From Paenibacillus planticolens (GTDB taxonomy: Bacteria > Bacillota > Bacilli > Paenibacillales > NBRC-103111): a stretch of DNA of 64,000 nt. Shown in pieces: positions 33,448 through 42,953 of the stretch. How positions within the stretch are numbered: position 1 is the stretch's first letter; the number at the start of each line of letters is the position of its first letter. The notes beneath the pieces were generated by a model that made no database searches, had not been told where the DNA came from, and worked only from the letters and a program-made list of their open reading frames with translations. Made by a program: the position numbers and the translations under genes. The DNA is taken from the NCBI RefSeq assembly GCF_013141725.1, contig NZ_WHNZ01000017.1:1-64000 (forward strand), given 5' to 3'.

Positions 33448-35145
33448 ATGAGCATTGTGGGAGATCTATTGGGTTCATTGAAGTGGTTCACTGTGTATGA
33501 CCTGCTGTTATTTGCTATCAATTTAATTCTTTTAGTGTGGTATGCAGTACCTATTCAAAAATATGTCAGATGGCTTGATTTTTTGCCTAGCGCAGGCCTT
33601 CTTATCGCGCTTGCAAGTGTGCTCAATGGTGACACGACCATCCTGGCGTTATTGCTCTACGCAATCACCGCGATACTTTTCTTATGTACGGTCAAAAAAG
33701 TAGTTAAACCCGTTCGTCGCATCCCCATGCCCAAATACAGAATTGTAAGAATCGTCCTATGTTTATTGGGTATTCTCCCTCTTGCCCTATCCTTGATGCT
33801 GGCGGGTGAGTCGCGTTTCAATCCGGTGAGCCATTTTAGTACACTGAGCTATTCCCAAGCCTTTGTACAATTGAACGAGCGGCTATCCCGAGAGTATCCA
33901 TTCGGGGATTGGAAAAAGGTAGACTGGACGGCAATGAAAAATAAATATGAACCCCTATTTCAACAAGCAGAGCAAGAAAAGAACAAAGATTTATATTATA
34001 AAACGTTGAGATCGTATCTTTATTCTCTTCGAGACGGGCATGTCAAAATCATGAATGAGACATTGTATGATGACAATCAGGTTTTCAAACAAGAAGTCGG
34101 CGGCGGTGTTGGTCTGAGTACGATTCAATTAGATCAAGGCAAAGTATTGGTCAATTTGCTTTTAGCGGGCAGTCCTGCTGAACAAAGCGGCATCCAGCTT
34201 GGCGCGGAGATCATTTCTTGGGATGGAAAAGAGGCGAGTGAGGCTTATCGTGCCACCTACTGGAGCGAAAACCCGATGGCTACGGAAGGGGACCAGCTTC
34301 AGAATCAAGGACGATTCATGGTGAGAGCCCCAATTGGCAAAGAGATTCAGGTTACTTTTAAAAATAAAGTTGAGAATGAAATAACAAAAGCAATATTAAA
34401 GGCGTATGACGACAGTTACGAGACGCTAAAGAAAACGAAAGTAAAATTAAATAAAACGGATGCGCCCGTGGAAGGCGAAGTTCTAAGCAACGGATATGGG
34501 TATGTAAAGATCAGATATTTTCTGCCAGGCACGACCATGTCTAATCCGGATAAAGTGTTGGGAGATAAACTGAAAGAGTTTCAGGCAAAGCAGATAAAAG
34601 GCTTGATTATTGATGTTCGTGACAATCCCGGGGGAAGCGATGACCTGGTTACTGCGATGGCAGGCTATTTGGTTAATAAGCCGAAGTTTTATGAATATGT
34701 AAGCTATTACAATCGGATGACTGGAAAATTCGAAATCAATGCCAATGAAACTCGCATAATTAAACCCGTAGAGCCTTATTATGGCGGTAAGTTAGCTATT
34801 TTGATCAATCAGCGAACGGGAAGTTCCGGAGAAGGCTTGCCGATTGTGGCGAAGGGCTTGCCCAATGTCCGAATTGTTGGATTTACGTCTACAAATGGAT
34901 CATTTGGCGTTGTATCAAGCCCTATTCAAGTTGAAATGCCGGAAGGTTACGTCCTGCAATTGCCGGATGGCAGGTCGTTGAATCAAGATAAAAGGATTCA
35001 AGGAGATAGTGACGACAAGGGGCAAGGCGGAGTAATTCCCGACATTAAAATTCCCTTGAACGAACAAACGTTCGAGGATAAATATATTCGCGGGCAAGAT
35101 GTCGAGCTGAACTATGCGATTCAAGCTTTGGATAACATGAAGTAA
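33448..35145 (+). CDS. Membrane-anchored PDZ-S41 peptidase (565 aa)
   Basis: About four N-terminal hydrophobic segments (residues 15-115) anchor an extracellular protease. The PDZ domain (about 215-270) reads GGGVGLSTIQ...VNLLLAGSPAEQSGIQLGAEIISWDG. The tail-specific protease domain (about 345-545) has IKGLIIDVRDNPGGSDDLV and the Ser-containing ILINQRTGSSGEGLPIVAKGL. A polytopic membrane domain fused to S41 is unusual compared with CtpA, which has one anchor. GAAGGAG lies 7 nt before ATG 33448. The preceding two-component system probably controls it. Substrate unknown. Confidence 0.85.
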   Translation: MSIVGDLLGSLKWFTVYDLLLFAINLILLVWYAVPIQKYVRWLDFLPSAGLLIALASVLNGDTTILALLLYAITAILFLCTVKKVVKPVRRIPMPKYRIVRIVLCLLGILPLALSLMLAGESRFNPVSHFSTLSYSQAFVQLNERLSREYPFGDWKKVDWTAMKNKYEPLFQQAEQEKNKDLYYKTLRSYLYSLRDGHVKIMNETLYDDNQVFKQEVGGGVGLSTIQLDQGKVLVNLLLAGSPAEQSGIQLGAEIISWDGKEASEAYRATYWSENPMATEGDQLQNQGRFMVRAPIGKEIQVTFKNKVENEITKAILKAYDDSYETLKKTKVKLNKTDAPVEGEVLSNGYGYVKIRYFLPGTTMSNPDKVLGDKLKEFQAKQIKGLIIDVRDNPGGSDDLVTAMAGYLVNKPKFYEYVSYYNRMTGKFEINANETRIIKPVEPYYGGKLAILINQRTGSSGEGLPIVAKGLPNVRIVGFTSTNGSFGVVSSPIQVEMPEGYVLQLPDGRSLNQDKRIQGDSDDKGQGGVIPDIKIPLNEQTFEDKYIRGQDVELNYAIQALDNMK

Positions 35146-35146
35146 A

Positions 35147-35668
35147 CTATCCGTTGAATCCCTTTGCGTTCGCAAACCGGTGCATACCAAAATCAGTAAT
35201 CGTAGAATTTAAAATGGCATTTTTCAATGGATGCAGGTTCGGGGTGAATCTTACTTCAATGTTAAGCAGCATAAGAAGATCGAGTAAATTCGTAAGCGGT
35301 TCAACTTCTTCTGGAATGATGGTTTGAGGGGAAATGTAGTAGCCGGCGTATGCATCAAACAATTGAAAAGTATCGCTCGGCATTTTATAACGGTAAAGTG
35401 TTGTATGCTTTATTCGTTCGTACCAGTCTGTTTCAACCGTTATAACAATATCTGAAGAGGTTAGGCCAAAAAACTTTTCATGATCCTCATCCGAAATATC
35501 ATTCGTTTTCGTATACACAACTCGCGGACAATCTCTCGGAAAATAAAAAGTAAACGCGTGCGCATCATCAATCGCCCAGACGACCGGCGGCATATCCCTT
35601 CGGTTCTCCTTCACTCTAGGAACAAATACTTCGATTCCGCTTTCCTCGCTAAAATGAAATAAGTTCAT
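35147..35668 (-). CDS. DUF6886-type protein (173 aa)
   Basis: The start MNLFHFSEESGIEVFVPRVKENRRDMPPVVWAIDDAHAFTFYFPRDCPRVVY matches the pattern of DUF6886 proteins as I remember it. Function unknown; it recalls ADP-ribosyl-transferase-like 'RNA 2'-phosphotransferase' folds only loosely. Soluble, no signal peptide. AAGGAG precedes ATG 35668. It ends 1 bp from the convergent S41 gene stop, with no visible terminator between. Confidence 0.75.
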   Translation of the reverse strand: MNLFHFSEESGIEVFVPRVKENRRDMPPVVWAIDDAHAFTFYFPRDCPRVVYTKTNDISDEDHEKFFGLTSSDIVITVETDWYERIKHTTLYRYKMPSDTFQLFDAYAGYYISPQTIIPEEVEPLTNLLDLLMLLNIEVRFTPNLHPLKNAILNSTITDFGMHRFANAKGFNG

Positions 35669-35826
35669 GAAGTTGCTCCTTCTTAACTATAAAAATGCAG
35701 CACCTAACTGTTTAATTTTTCCTGATTCAAAATTTCGTGATAGACTTGGAAGTATCCTGCTTCATATGACATATGGCTTGGCATCGTATTAAAAACATAG
35801 GATGACTTAGGGAAGGTGATGGCAAA

Positions 35827-36762
35827 ATGTCCGGGATTAAACCTAACATGAATACTAGATCAGCCCAAGCTTTTTTGCAGCAGATTTTGAACAGTCCGGT
35901 TACTGATGTACGACCAATTGAGCAGGGCGAGGTAAGCAAAGTATTCAGCTACAAACAGCAGGATGATGAATTTATCATTCATTTCAATAGCAGTTGCGAA
36001 GGGTTTGTCAGAGAGCGGTACGTGCATGACCTGTTCGCATCCCAAGGCATACCGGTTCCGCGTGTTTTGGAGATCGGCCGAGCGAACGAAGCATTATACT
36101 TCTCCATTGCCGAGAAAGTGCCGGGCCGTACCATCATTTCCTACCCGGAAGCCGAAATCAAGCAGATTCTTCCCGACCTCGTCCGGCAATTTACGAATAT
36201 GAATGAAGTCCAGCTTGGCCAAACTGAAGGGTACGGCTGGATTCAGCCTTCGGGAGACGGCTCGCACAGGAGCTGGCCTGAATTTCTGGCTTCCTTCTTC
36301 CAGGAGGAACAAACCGGCTTTTGGCATGGGTGGTATGCCCTCTTTGAAGACAGCTTTTTGGAGAAGGATGTTTTTCAGCGTTTATACGGCATGATGATGG
36401 AGTTGTCCAAATATTCCCCGCAGCAGCGATATCTCGTACACGGCGATTTTCATTTGGGGAACATGCTGACGGACGGACATCGCGTCACGGGCATCGTCGA
36501 CTGGGAGATGGCCTTCTATGGCGACTTCGTGTTCGACTTGGCGACGCAGCATCTGTGGACCCCGCAGCTGCAAATCCCTGAATTGGTGCGCAGCACTTGG
36601 GCTGCTGAGGGTCGGGACATCCCGCATTTCGAGGAGCGTCTGCGGTGCGCTCTGCTTTTCAAAGGCATTGACGGCCTTCGGTTCTACGCCAAGAAAGGCG
36701 ACCGGAACGCCTACGATAGCGTGAAGGCGGAGCTTTATAGATCCGAAAGCTCCGATAAATAA
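35827..36762 (+). CDS. APH-family phosphotransferase (311 aa)
   Basis: Protein-kinase-like phosphotransferase. Catalytic motifs: YLVHGDFHLGNMLTDGHRVTGIVDWEMAFYGDFVFDLA. The N-lobe has EFIIHFNSS with no obvious ATP-binding Lys in the standard place. It resembles the large, mixed APH/choline-kinase group (hygromycin-kinase-like, fructosamine-kinase-like) rather than APH(3'), so drug resistance cannot be inferred. GGAAGGTG lies about 9 nt before ATG 35827. Its 3' end overlaps the convergent ribokinase by 28 bp. Confidence 0.8.
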   Translation: MSGIKPNMNTRSAQAFLQQILNSPVTDVRPIEQGEVSKVFSYKQQDDEFIIHFNSSCEGFVRERYVHDLFASQGIPVPRVLEIGRANEALYFSIAEKVPGRTIISYPEAEIKQILPDLVRQFTNMNEVQLGQTEGYGWIQPSGDGSHRSWPEFLASFFQEEQTGFWHGWYALFEDSFLEKDVFQRLYGMMMELSKYSPQQRYLVHGDFHLGNMLTDGHRVTGIVDWEMAFYGDFVFDLATQHLWTPQLQIPELVRSTWAAEGRDIPHFEERLRCALLFKGIDGLRFYAKKGDRNAYDSVKAELYRSESSDK

Positions 36763-37631
36763 GGGATCGAATCCTGCGCGCCCCTCCTGGTAACCGAAAT
36801 GGAAGACGCCTGCTGCGCAATGTTCACCGCTTCATCCAAGGATTTGCCGGCAGCGATCATGGCTGCAAGCGTCCCGGAGAACGTGTCACCGGCGGCCGTT
36901 GTATCTACGGCATCTACTTTACGGCCTTCCATGTAAACATTTTCGGTTCCGTTATAATACACAATGCCTTTCTCGCCAAGTGTGATCAACGGGAAGCGAA
37001 TGCCCTTCTCGCGCAATATAGTAAGCGCTGCAAAAGCATCTTCGGTGCTTTGCACGTCCACATTCGTGTACAGGCGGCATTCGATTTCGTTCGGCGTGAA
37101 ATAGTCCACACCATCCAATATCTCATCATCCAAGGGAACAGCAGGCGCCGGATTTAAGAAAATCGGTACCTTCCCTTTCACGAGTCGAATGGTTTCGTAG
37201 ACGGTTTCCAGCGGAATTTCGAGCTGCAGCATGATGGCCGAAGCGGAGAGCAGTTGATCTTTATAGCCTTCGATATAAGCAGGTTTAACCAGGTTATTGG
37301 CGCCGCCGTCAAGAATGATCGCATTATTCCCACCGCAAACGGTAATCGCCGCTACACCGGTCGTTACTTCCGGTTCAATTCCCACATAATCCGTTTTCAC
37401 GCCGTAGCCTTTGAGACTGCCGATCAACGATTGTCCGAAAATATCAGCGCCAACTTTTGCCATAAACCAGGTATCTGCGCCCATCTTAGCGCAAGCAACC
37501 GCCTGATTGGCTCCCTTGCCTCCGGCTGACAGCATAAAGCCTTCGCCCCGCATCGTTTCGCCCATTTCGGGAATACGACTAGTCCGCATGACCAAGTCCA
37601 TATTTGCACTGCCTATGACGATTATTTTCAT
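36735..37631 (-). CDS. rbsK: Ribokinase (298 aa)
   Basis: PfkB-family sugar kinase that phosphorylates D-ribose to ribose-5-phosphate. The N-terminal signature is GSANMDLVMRTSRIPEMGETMRGEGFMLSAGGKGANQAVACAKMGA. The substrate Asn/Gly motif PNEIE is present, and the C-terminal PfkB signature with catalytic Asp is VDAVDTTAAGDTFSGTLAAMIA. Length is standard. GGAGA precedes ATG 37631. No ribose transporter or RbsD is adjacent, so its role is likely salvage of ribose from nucleosides. Confidence 0.92.
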   Translation of the reverse strand: MKIIVIGSANMDLVMRTSRIPEMGETMRGEGFMLSAGGKGANQAVACAKMGADTWFMAKVGADIFGQSLIGSLKGYGVKTDYVGIEPEVTTGVAAITVCGGNNAIILDGGANNLVKPAYIEGYKDQLLSASAIMLQLEIPLETVYETIRLVKGKVPIFLNPAPAVPLDDEILDGVDYFTPNEIECRLYTNVDVQSTEDAFAALTILREKGIRFPLITLGEKGIVYYNGTENVYMEGRKVDAVDTTAAGDTFSGTLAAMIAAGKSLDEAVNIAQQASSISVTRRGAQDSIPYLSELSDL

Positions 37632-37654
37632 AATTTTCTCCGATCCATCTAAAA

Positions 37655-37697
37655 ATTCTAAATGAGCCCCTCCCTGCCTAGAGCAGAAAAGGGGCTC
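37655..37697 (-). terminator. Terminator after gcvH
   Basis: GAGCCCCT (37664-37671) pairs with AGGGGCTC (37690-37697); on the minus strand it continues CATTTAGAATTTTT. It separates gcvH from rbsK. Confidence 0.7.
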
Positions 37698-37715
37698 TTA
37701 CCGTGCATTAACCTT

Positions 37716-38105
37716 TTAATCGTTGCCGATATAAGAAGCATACTCATCAGCCGTAAGCAGGCCTTCAAGCGCATCTGCGCCGGAAACCTCGACCTCAACC
37801 ATCCATCCTTCGCCAAACGGCGCACTGTTAACGAGCTCAGGAGAACCTTCCAATGCCCCGTTGACAGCCGTTACTTTACCGGATACAGGCGAGAAAATAT
37901 CGGAAACTGTTTTGACGGATTCCACGCTGCCGATACTTTCATTCGCGGTAATGGATGCTCCTGCCTTAGGCAGCTCAACAAAGACAATATCCCCCAATTG
38001 ATCTTGGGCAAAATCAGTAATTCCCACGCGGACTACAGTATCCGACAGCTTTTCTACCCACTCATGATCTTTGGTGTATAACAAATTAGCTTGTACGTTA
38101 CTCAT
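37716..38105 (-). CDS. gcvH: Glycine cleavage system H protein (129 aa)
   Basis: Lipoyl carrier that shuttles the aminomethyl group between P, T and L proteins. The lipoylation site is the Lys in [20 protein letters not shown]. The N-terminal [39 protein letters not shown] is characteristic. GAGGCG precedes ATG 38105. It is transcribed away from gcvT-gcvPA-gcvPB, so the glycine riboswitch cannot control it in cis. Confidence 0.95.
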   Translation of the reverse strand: MSNVQANLLYTKDHEWVEKLSDTVVRVGITDFAQDQLGDIVFVELPKAGASITANESIGSVESVKTVSDIFSPVSGKVTAVNGALEGSPELVNSAPFGEGWMVEVEVSGADALEGLLTADEYASYIGND

Positions 38106-38272
38106 CGTTTTACGCCTCGCTTACCTGCAAATTTTGCTTTTAGCTTAATCTAACGGGAACACCAAAGTCAAGGCGGACGTTGGGAAATGTTATCAAAAGT
38201 TGCAGTTGACAATTCACACCTAGATAGGCAAATATTAATATAATACTATAAATTGAATATTGGCGAATGATG

Positions 38273-38477
38273 GTACAGGGAGAGACCGCAAAGCAAGCTC
38301 GCGGCGCCGAAGGAGTAAGCCGGACAGCGGTGAATCTCTCAGGCAAAAGGACCTGTATCGGACGCAACTCTGGAGAGCTTCGAAGCGCGCGGCAGCGTGA
38401 TTCGGACACCAAAGGGGAAACTCGGGCAGACAGATCGTATAGGTCTAATTCGAGGTAACTCTCAGGTAAAAAGGACA
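38273..38477 (+). ncRNA. Tandem glycine riboswitch
   Basis: Two consecutive glycine aptamers. The first has GGGAGAGACC, GCCGAAGGAGTAAG and GAATCTCTCAGGCAAAAGGAC (38278-38352); the second has CTGGAGAGCTTC, ACCAAAGGGGAAACTCGG and AACTCTCAGGTAAAAAGGAC (38370-38477). This is the cooperative layout known from gcvT operons. A terminator stem begins at once after the second aptamer, so glycine binding should favour read-through into gcvT. A TATAAT lies upstream at 38239-38244, but no well-spaced -35 is seen. Confidence 0.92.
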
Positions 38478-38521
38478 GGGCAAAAGGTATGTTTGTGTTG
38501 CATATCTTTTGCTCTTTTTTG
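38478..38521 (+). terminator. Riboswitch-controlled terminator
   Basis: GGGCAAAAGGTATG (38478-38491) pairs with CATATCTTTTGCTC (38501-38514), followed by T6. It forms the expression platform between the second glycine aptamer and gcvT, 70 bp before the gcvT start. Confidence 0.85.
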
Positions 38522-38590
38522 CATTTTCAGCAATTTTCGGCGGTTTTGGGCAACATAGGAGAAGTACAAAATCGAAGGTGAGGTTAAAGC

Positions 38591-39685
38591 ATGCTGAAAC
38601 GAACACCGCTCTTCCCGGTTTACGCGGAGCATGGAGCGCGAGTTATTGATTTTGGAGGCTGGGAGCTGCCCGTGCAGTTCACGGGTATTCAAAAGGAGCA
38701 CGATGCCGTCAGGCAGCAGGCCGGGCTTTTTGATGTGTCGCACATGGGCGAAGTCCGGGTTGCCGGAGATGGCGCCCTCCCTTTTCTGCAAAAAATCACC
38801 ACGAACGACGTGTCGAAGCTCGAAGCCGGACAGTGCCAGTACAGTCTTATGTGCTATCCGGACGGAGGCGTCGTAGACGATCTGCTTGTTTACAAGTTAA
38901 GCGAAAATAACTATATGCTGGTCATCAACGCATCGAACATCGACAAAGATCTGGCTTGGATGCAGCAGCATCTCACAGACCATACCGAGATCACCAACAT
39001 TTCGGATGAAACCGCCATGCTCGCTTTGCAGGGCCCTCATGCCGAACTGATTTTAGCTAAACTTACAGACGCGCCTATTCACACTTTGAAAACGTTTCGT
39101 TTCCTGCCCGATGTGAAGGTATCCGGAATCAACGCGCTGCTCTCCCGCACTGGCTATACGGGGGAAGACGGGTTCGAGCTCTATATCGATCAAAAGGATG
39201 CCGTTCAGCTGTGGAAGCTTTTGCTGGAGGCAGGCGGGGATTATGGGCTCGTGCCGGCCGGTTTAGGGGCCCGTGATACGCTGCGTTTTGAAGCGCGACT
39301 TCCCCTCTACGGGCAGGAGCTCTCCAAAGATGTTTCCCCGCTGGAGGCCGGACTGAACTATTTTGTGAAGCTCGATAAGGGAGATTTCATCGGACGTGAC
39401 GTCATTGCCGGGCAGAAAGCGAACGGTACGCCGCGCAAGCTCGTCGGAATTGAAATGATCGACCGCGGCATCCCAAGGCCGCATTATCAAGTATTCACGG
39501 CGGACGGTGTCCCTATCGGGGAAGTGACGACAGGCACACAATCTCCTACGTTCAAAACGAATGTAGGACTCGCCTTAATCGATTCCGCCTACAGCCCGCT
39601 GGGGACGGAAGTGAACGTGGAAATTCGCGGGGCACAGGTCAAAGCCAAAGTCGTTGCCACCCCTTTTTATAAAAGAAAGCCGTAA
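38591..39685 (+). CDS. gcvT: Glycine cleavage T protein, aminomethyltransferase (364 aa)
   Basis: Transfers the methylene group from aminomethyl-lipoyl-H protein to tetrahydrofolate, releasing ammonia. Signatures: [52 protein letters not shown], then [39 protein letters not shown], and [32 protein letters not shown]. Length is standard. GAAGGTGAGG precedes ATG 38591. First gene of the riboswitch-controlled operon. Confidence 0.96.
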   Translation: MLKRTPLFPVYAEHGARVIDFGGWELPVQFTGIQKEHDAVRQQAGLFDVSHMGEVRVAGDGALPFLQKITTNDVSKLEAGQCQYSLMCYPDGGVVDDLLVYKLSENNYMLVINASNIDKDLAWMQQHLTDHTEITNISDETAMLALQGPHAELILAKLTDAPIHTLKTFRFLPDVKVSGINALLSRTGYTGEDGFELYIDQKDAVQLWKLLLEAGGDYGLVPAGLGARDTLRFEARLPLYGQELSKDVSPLEAGLNYFVKLDKGDFIGRDVIAGQKANGTPRKLVGIEMIDRGIPRPHYQVFTADGVPIGEVTTGTQSPTFKTNVGLALIDSAYSPLGTEVNVEIRGAQVKAKVVATPFYKRKP

Positions 39686-39708
39686 CCGGAGAGGAGCACG
39701 CGCCCATC

Positions 39709-41061
39709 ATGAAGCACCGCTATTTGCCCATTACCGAGCAGGATCAGAAAGACATGCTGGAGACGATCGGCATCTCCTCCATGGAAGAGATGTTTCAGGA
39801 TATTCCGCAGAAGGTTCGCTTTCAGGGCGAACTTAACGTATCGAAGGCGCTGGATGAGCAAGGACTGCTGCGTTATATGCGCGGTTTGTCCAGCCGCAAC
39901 GCCGACTTCGACCGCTACGCCAGCTTCCTCGGCGCTGGCATCTACGATCATCACCTTCCCGTGGTGATCAATCATGTTATCTCGCGTTCGGAGTTCTACA
40001 CCGCGTATACGCCTTATCAGCCGGAGATCTCCCAAGGGGAGCTGCAGGCGATTTTTGAATTTCAGTCGTACATTTGCGAGCTCACCGGCATGGCCGTGGC
40101 GAACGCCTCGATGTACGACGGCGCCACGGCGCTGGCCGAAGCCGGCGCCCTCGCCAGCGGCGCGACGAAGCGCAGCCGTCTGCTCGTCTCCCGCGCGGTG
40201 CACCCGGAGGCGCGCGCGATCCTGCGCACGACCGCCCGCGGGCTGAACTTGGAAGTGGTCGAGATCGGCCTGACGCCGGAGGGCGTCACCGATCTGACCG
40301 ACCTGGCTTCCAAGGCAGGCGACGCGGCCGCCGTCATCCTCCAATCGCCGAATTTCTTCGGCTGCTTGGAGGATATCGGGGCAGCGGAGCCGATCGCGCA
40401 CGGCGCGGGCGCCCTGCTCGTCGTGAGCGCGAACCCGCTCACGCTCGGGCTGCTCGAAGCGCCGGGCAAGCTCGGCGCTGACATCGTGGTCGGCGACTGC
40501 CAGCCGCTCGGCATCCCGGCTGCGCTGGGCGGGCCGACGTGCGGCTACTTCGCCGTCGCCGAAAGCTGGATGCGCCGCATGCCAGGGCGCATCGTGGGCC
40601 AAACCGTCGACCGCGCGGGAAAACGCGGCTTCGTGTTGACGCTCCAAGCGCGGGAGCAGCACATTCGCCGTGAGAAAGCCACGTCGAACATCTGCTCCAA
40701 CCAGGCGCTTCTCGCGCTCTGCGCATCCGTGTACTTGTCCACGATGGGCAAGCAAGGCATTCAGGACGTCGGCAAGCTGAACGTCCAGAAAGCTCACTAC
40801 GCGGCTGGCCGCATCGCCGCGTCCGGCAAGTTCTCGCTGCCGCTTACAGGCAGCTTCTTCAACGAATTCGCCGTCAAGCTTCCGGACGGCGCCAATGTGC
40901 AGGAGCTGAACAGCAAGCTCCTGCAGCTGGGGATCATCGGCGGCTACGATCTTGGACGCGACTATCCCGAGCTCGCCGGCCATATGCTGGTGGCCGTCAC
41001 CGAGCAAAGAACGCGCGAAGATATCGATGCCTTCGCCGATGCACTGGAGGAACTCGTATGA
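39709..41061 (+). CDS. gcvPA: Glycine dehydrogenase (decarboxylating) subunit 1 (450 aa)
   Basis: N-terminal half of the split P protein. Signatures: [74 protein letters not shown], and [31 protein letters not shown]. The catalytic PLP lysine is on the other subunit. AGAGGAG lies 12 nt before ATG 39709. The middle of the gene is very GC-rich. Its last 4 bp overlap gcvPB. Confidence 0.96.
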   Translation: MKHRYLPITEQDQKDMLETIGISSMEEMFQDIPQKVRFQGELNVSKALDEQGLLRYMRGLSSRNADFDRYASFLGAGIYDHHLPVVINHVISRSEFYTAYTPYQPEISQGELQAIFEFQSYICELTGMAVANASMYDGATALAEAGALASGATKRSRLLVSRAVHPEARAILRTTARGLNLEVVEIGLTPEGVTDLTDLASKAGDAAAVILQSPNFFGCLEDIGAAEPIAHGAGALLVVSANPLTLGLLEAPGKLGADIVVGDCQPLGIPAALGGPTCGYFAVAESWMRRMPGRIVGQTVDRAGKRGFVLTLQAREQHIRREKATSNICSNQALLALCASVYLSTMGKQGIQDVGKLNVQKAHYAAGRIAASGKFSLPLTGSFFNEFAVKLPDGANVQELNSKLLQLGIIGGYDLGRDYPELAGHMLVAVTEQRTREDIDAFADALEELV

Positions 41062-42551
41062 CGACAAGTACGAACGAAAACAACATAACCGTGAAAAATG
41101 ACGGCAAAGCGCTTATTTTCGAAATGAGCCATCCCGATCGTGTCGCCTATTCCCTGCCGGAATCCGATGTGCCGGAAGTGAATTTGAACGACGTCCTGCC
41201 TTCCCAATTCCAGCGCAAGAACGCGCCGGAGCTGCCGGAAGTGTACGAGGTGGACGTCATTCGCCACTATACCGCCCTATCCCGGCGCAATTTCGGCATT
41301 GATAACGGCTTTTACCCGCTTGGCTCGTGTACGATGAAATACAACCCCAAAATCAACGAAGACGTAGCCCGCTTCCCGGGCTTCGCCAAAATACATCCCT
41401 ACCAGCCGGAAGAATCGCTGCAAGGCGCCTTGGAGCTGCTGTTCAATCTCCAGCAAGACCTTGAAGCCATTACCGGCATGGATCGCGTAACCCTGCAGCC
41501 GGCGGCCGGCGCTCATGGCGAATGGACCGGACTTATGATGATCCGTTCCTACCATGAAAGCCGCGGTGAAAAGCGGACCAAGGTCATTTGCCCCGACTCC
41601 GCGCACGGTACGAATCCGGCCAGCGCTACGGTCGCAGGGTTCGAGACCATTACGATCAAATCCAACGACCGCGGTTTGGTGAACCTGGATGAGCTTCGCA
41701 AAGCCGTCGGCCCGGATACGGCCGCTCTGATGCTCACCAATCCGAACACGCTCGGCTTGTTCGAGGAGCAGATCGTCGAGATCGCCCAGATTGTCCATGA
41801 GGCGGGCGGACTGCTCTACTACGACGGCGCTAACGCCAATGCCATCATGGGCATTACCCGCCCCGGCGACATGGGCTTCGACGTTGTGCATCTCAACCTG
41901 CACAAAACGATGAGCACCCCGCACGGAGGCGGCGGCCCAGGAGCCGGTCCCGTCGGCGTCAAAGAAAAGCTCATCCCGTTCCTTCCTACGCCTCTTGTGG
42001 CGAAAAAGGAGGACGGCAGCTTTTATTTGGACTACAACTATCCGCAATCGATCGGCCGCGTCAAAGGCTACTACGGCAACTTCGGCATCCTCGTCCGCGC
42101 TTACACCTACATCCGAACACTCGGTCCGGAAGGCCTGCGCAAAGTATCCGAGTTTGCCGTGCTGAACGCCAACTATATGCTGGCTAGGCTGACGCCTTAC
42201 TTCGATGTGCCGCATCCGCGCTTTTGCAAGCACGAGTTCGTGCTGTCGGGCAACCGTCAGAAGAAGCTGGGCGTACGCACCCTCGATATCGCTAAGCGCT
42301 TGCTCGACTTCGGCTATCATCCGCCGACGATCTACTTCCCGCTCAGCGTCGAGGAATGCATTATGATCGAGCCGACCGAGACCGAAAGCAAACAAACGCT
42401 GGACGAATTCATCGACACGATGATCGCCATCGCCAAAGAGGCCGAAGAGAATCCCGATATCGTCAAAAATGCGCCATACACCACCGTAGTCAGCCGCATG
42501 GACGAAGCGCTTGCCGCCCGCAAGCCTGTCTTGAACTGCAGCTGCGGTTAA
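41058..42551 (+). CDS. gcvPB: Glycine dehydrogenase (decarboxylating) subunit 2 (497 aa)
   Basis: C-terminal half of the split P protein, which carries the PLP-binding lysine in [26 protein letters not shown]. Other signatures are [46 protein letters not shown] and [25 protein letters not shown]. It forms the decarboxylase with gcvPA and is translationally coupled to it (ATGA; GGAGG 7 nt upstream). The C-terminus ends CSCG. A dispersed repeat element starts 13 bp after the stop. Confidence 0.97.
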   Translation: MTTSTNENNITVKNDGKALIFEMSHPDRVAYSLPESDVPEVNLNDVLPSQFQRKNAPELPEVYEVDVIRHYTALSRRNFGIDNGFYPLGSCTMKYNPKINEDVARFPGFAKIHPYQPEESLQGALELLFNLQQDLEAITGMDRVTLQPAAGAHGEWTGLMMIRSYHESRGEKRTKVICPDSAHGTNPASATVAGFETITIKSNDRGLVNLDELRKAVGPDTAALMLTNPNTLGLFEEQIVEIAQIVHEAGGLLYYDGANANAIMGITRPGDMGFDVVHLNLHKTMSTPHGGGGPGAGPVGVKEKLIPFLPTPLVAKKEDGSFYLDYNYPQSIGRVKGYYGNFGILVRAYTYIRTLGPEGLRKVSEFAVLNANYMLARLTPYFDVPHPRFCKHEFVLSGNRQKKLGVRTLDIAKRLLDFGYHPPTIYFPLSVEECIMIEPTETESKQTLDEFIDTMIAIAKEAEENPDIVKNAPYTTVVSRMDEALAARKPVLNCSCG

Positions 42552-42563
42552 AATGAGAGGCGT

Positions 42564-42855
42564 TGTCCCATAAGCTTTACGAAGAAGGCGAAGCAAGTTA
42601 ACGGGAAAATCTCCCTCTAAATGGCTCGAAAGATGGCCTCGCAGGAAAATTAAAGGAAAAAATCCCGTTAATTTGACCGGATTTCGTAGATTCCTACGAA
42701 GTCGGCCCAAATAGAGGGAGCTTTTCCGGCTAAATGGATCCGACAAGCATCTGCAGAGAAATTAGAGGGAATTTTTTCCATTATTTTGAGCACAGAGCTT
42801 GAAATATAACGAAGAGGTTGTCCCATGAGTCATGGGAATGACTGGGGACACCCTC
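42564..42855. repeat. Dispersed intergenic repeat A, copy 1 (four modules plus end hairpin)
   Basis: Clearly similar over about 270 bp to 51190-51517. The core has four modules: reverse GGGAAAATCTCCCTCTAAAT (42603-42622), reverse GGAAAAAATCCCGTTAATTT (42655-42674), forward AAATAGAGGGAGCTTTTCC (42709-42727), and a forward 21-mer at 42759-42779 (AAATTAGAGGGAA...TTCC). At the centre is the hairpin TTCGTAG-ATTC-CTACGAA (42683-42700). The left end is TGTCCCATAAG (42564-42574). The right end is the hairpin that serves as gcv terminator. The 402-bp gap between gcvPB and the DinB gene holds only this. Confidence 0.85.
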
Positions 42856-42866
42856 TTATTTTTTGC
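42814..42866 (+). terminator. Terminator of the gcv operon (repeat A right end)
   Basis: GAGGTTGTCCCAT-GAGTCAT pairs with ATGACTGGGGACACCCTC, followed by TTATTTTTT. The same hairpin with changed bases ends the MFS operon at 6717. Confidence 0.8.
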
Positions 42867-42953
42867 ACAAAGCTGCAATGTGCAGATTGGCACTGAAAAT
42901 CAATTCAACCTCGGATACAGATTCCACCAGCGACCTACAGATACCCTCTTTTG

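Noticed and set aside
39667-41067. Open frame of about 466 codons on the minus strand
   Set aside because: Fully antisense to gcvPA, His/Arg/Ala/Gly-rich composition from GC-rich codons, no ribosome binding site and no recognisable domain.
41277-42746. Open frame of about 489 codons on the minus strand
   Set aside because: Antisense to gcvPB and reaching into repeat A; composition is that of a mirror frame, with no domain or ribosome binding site.
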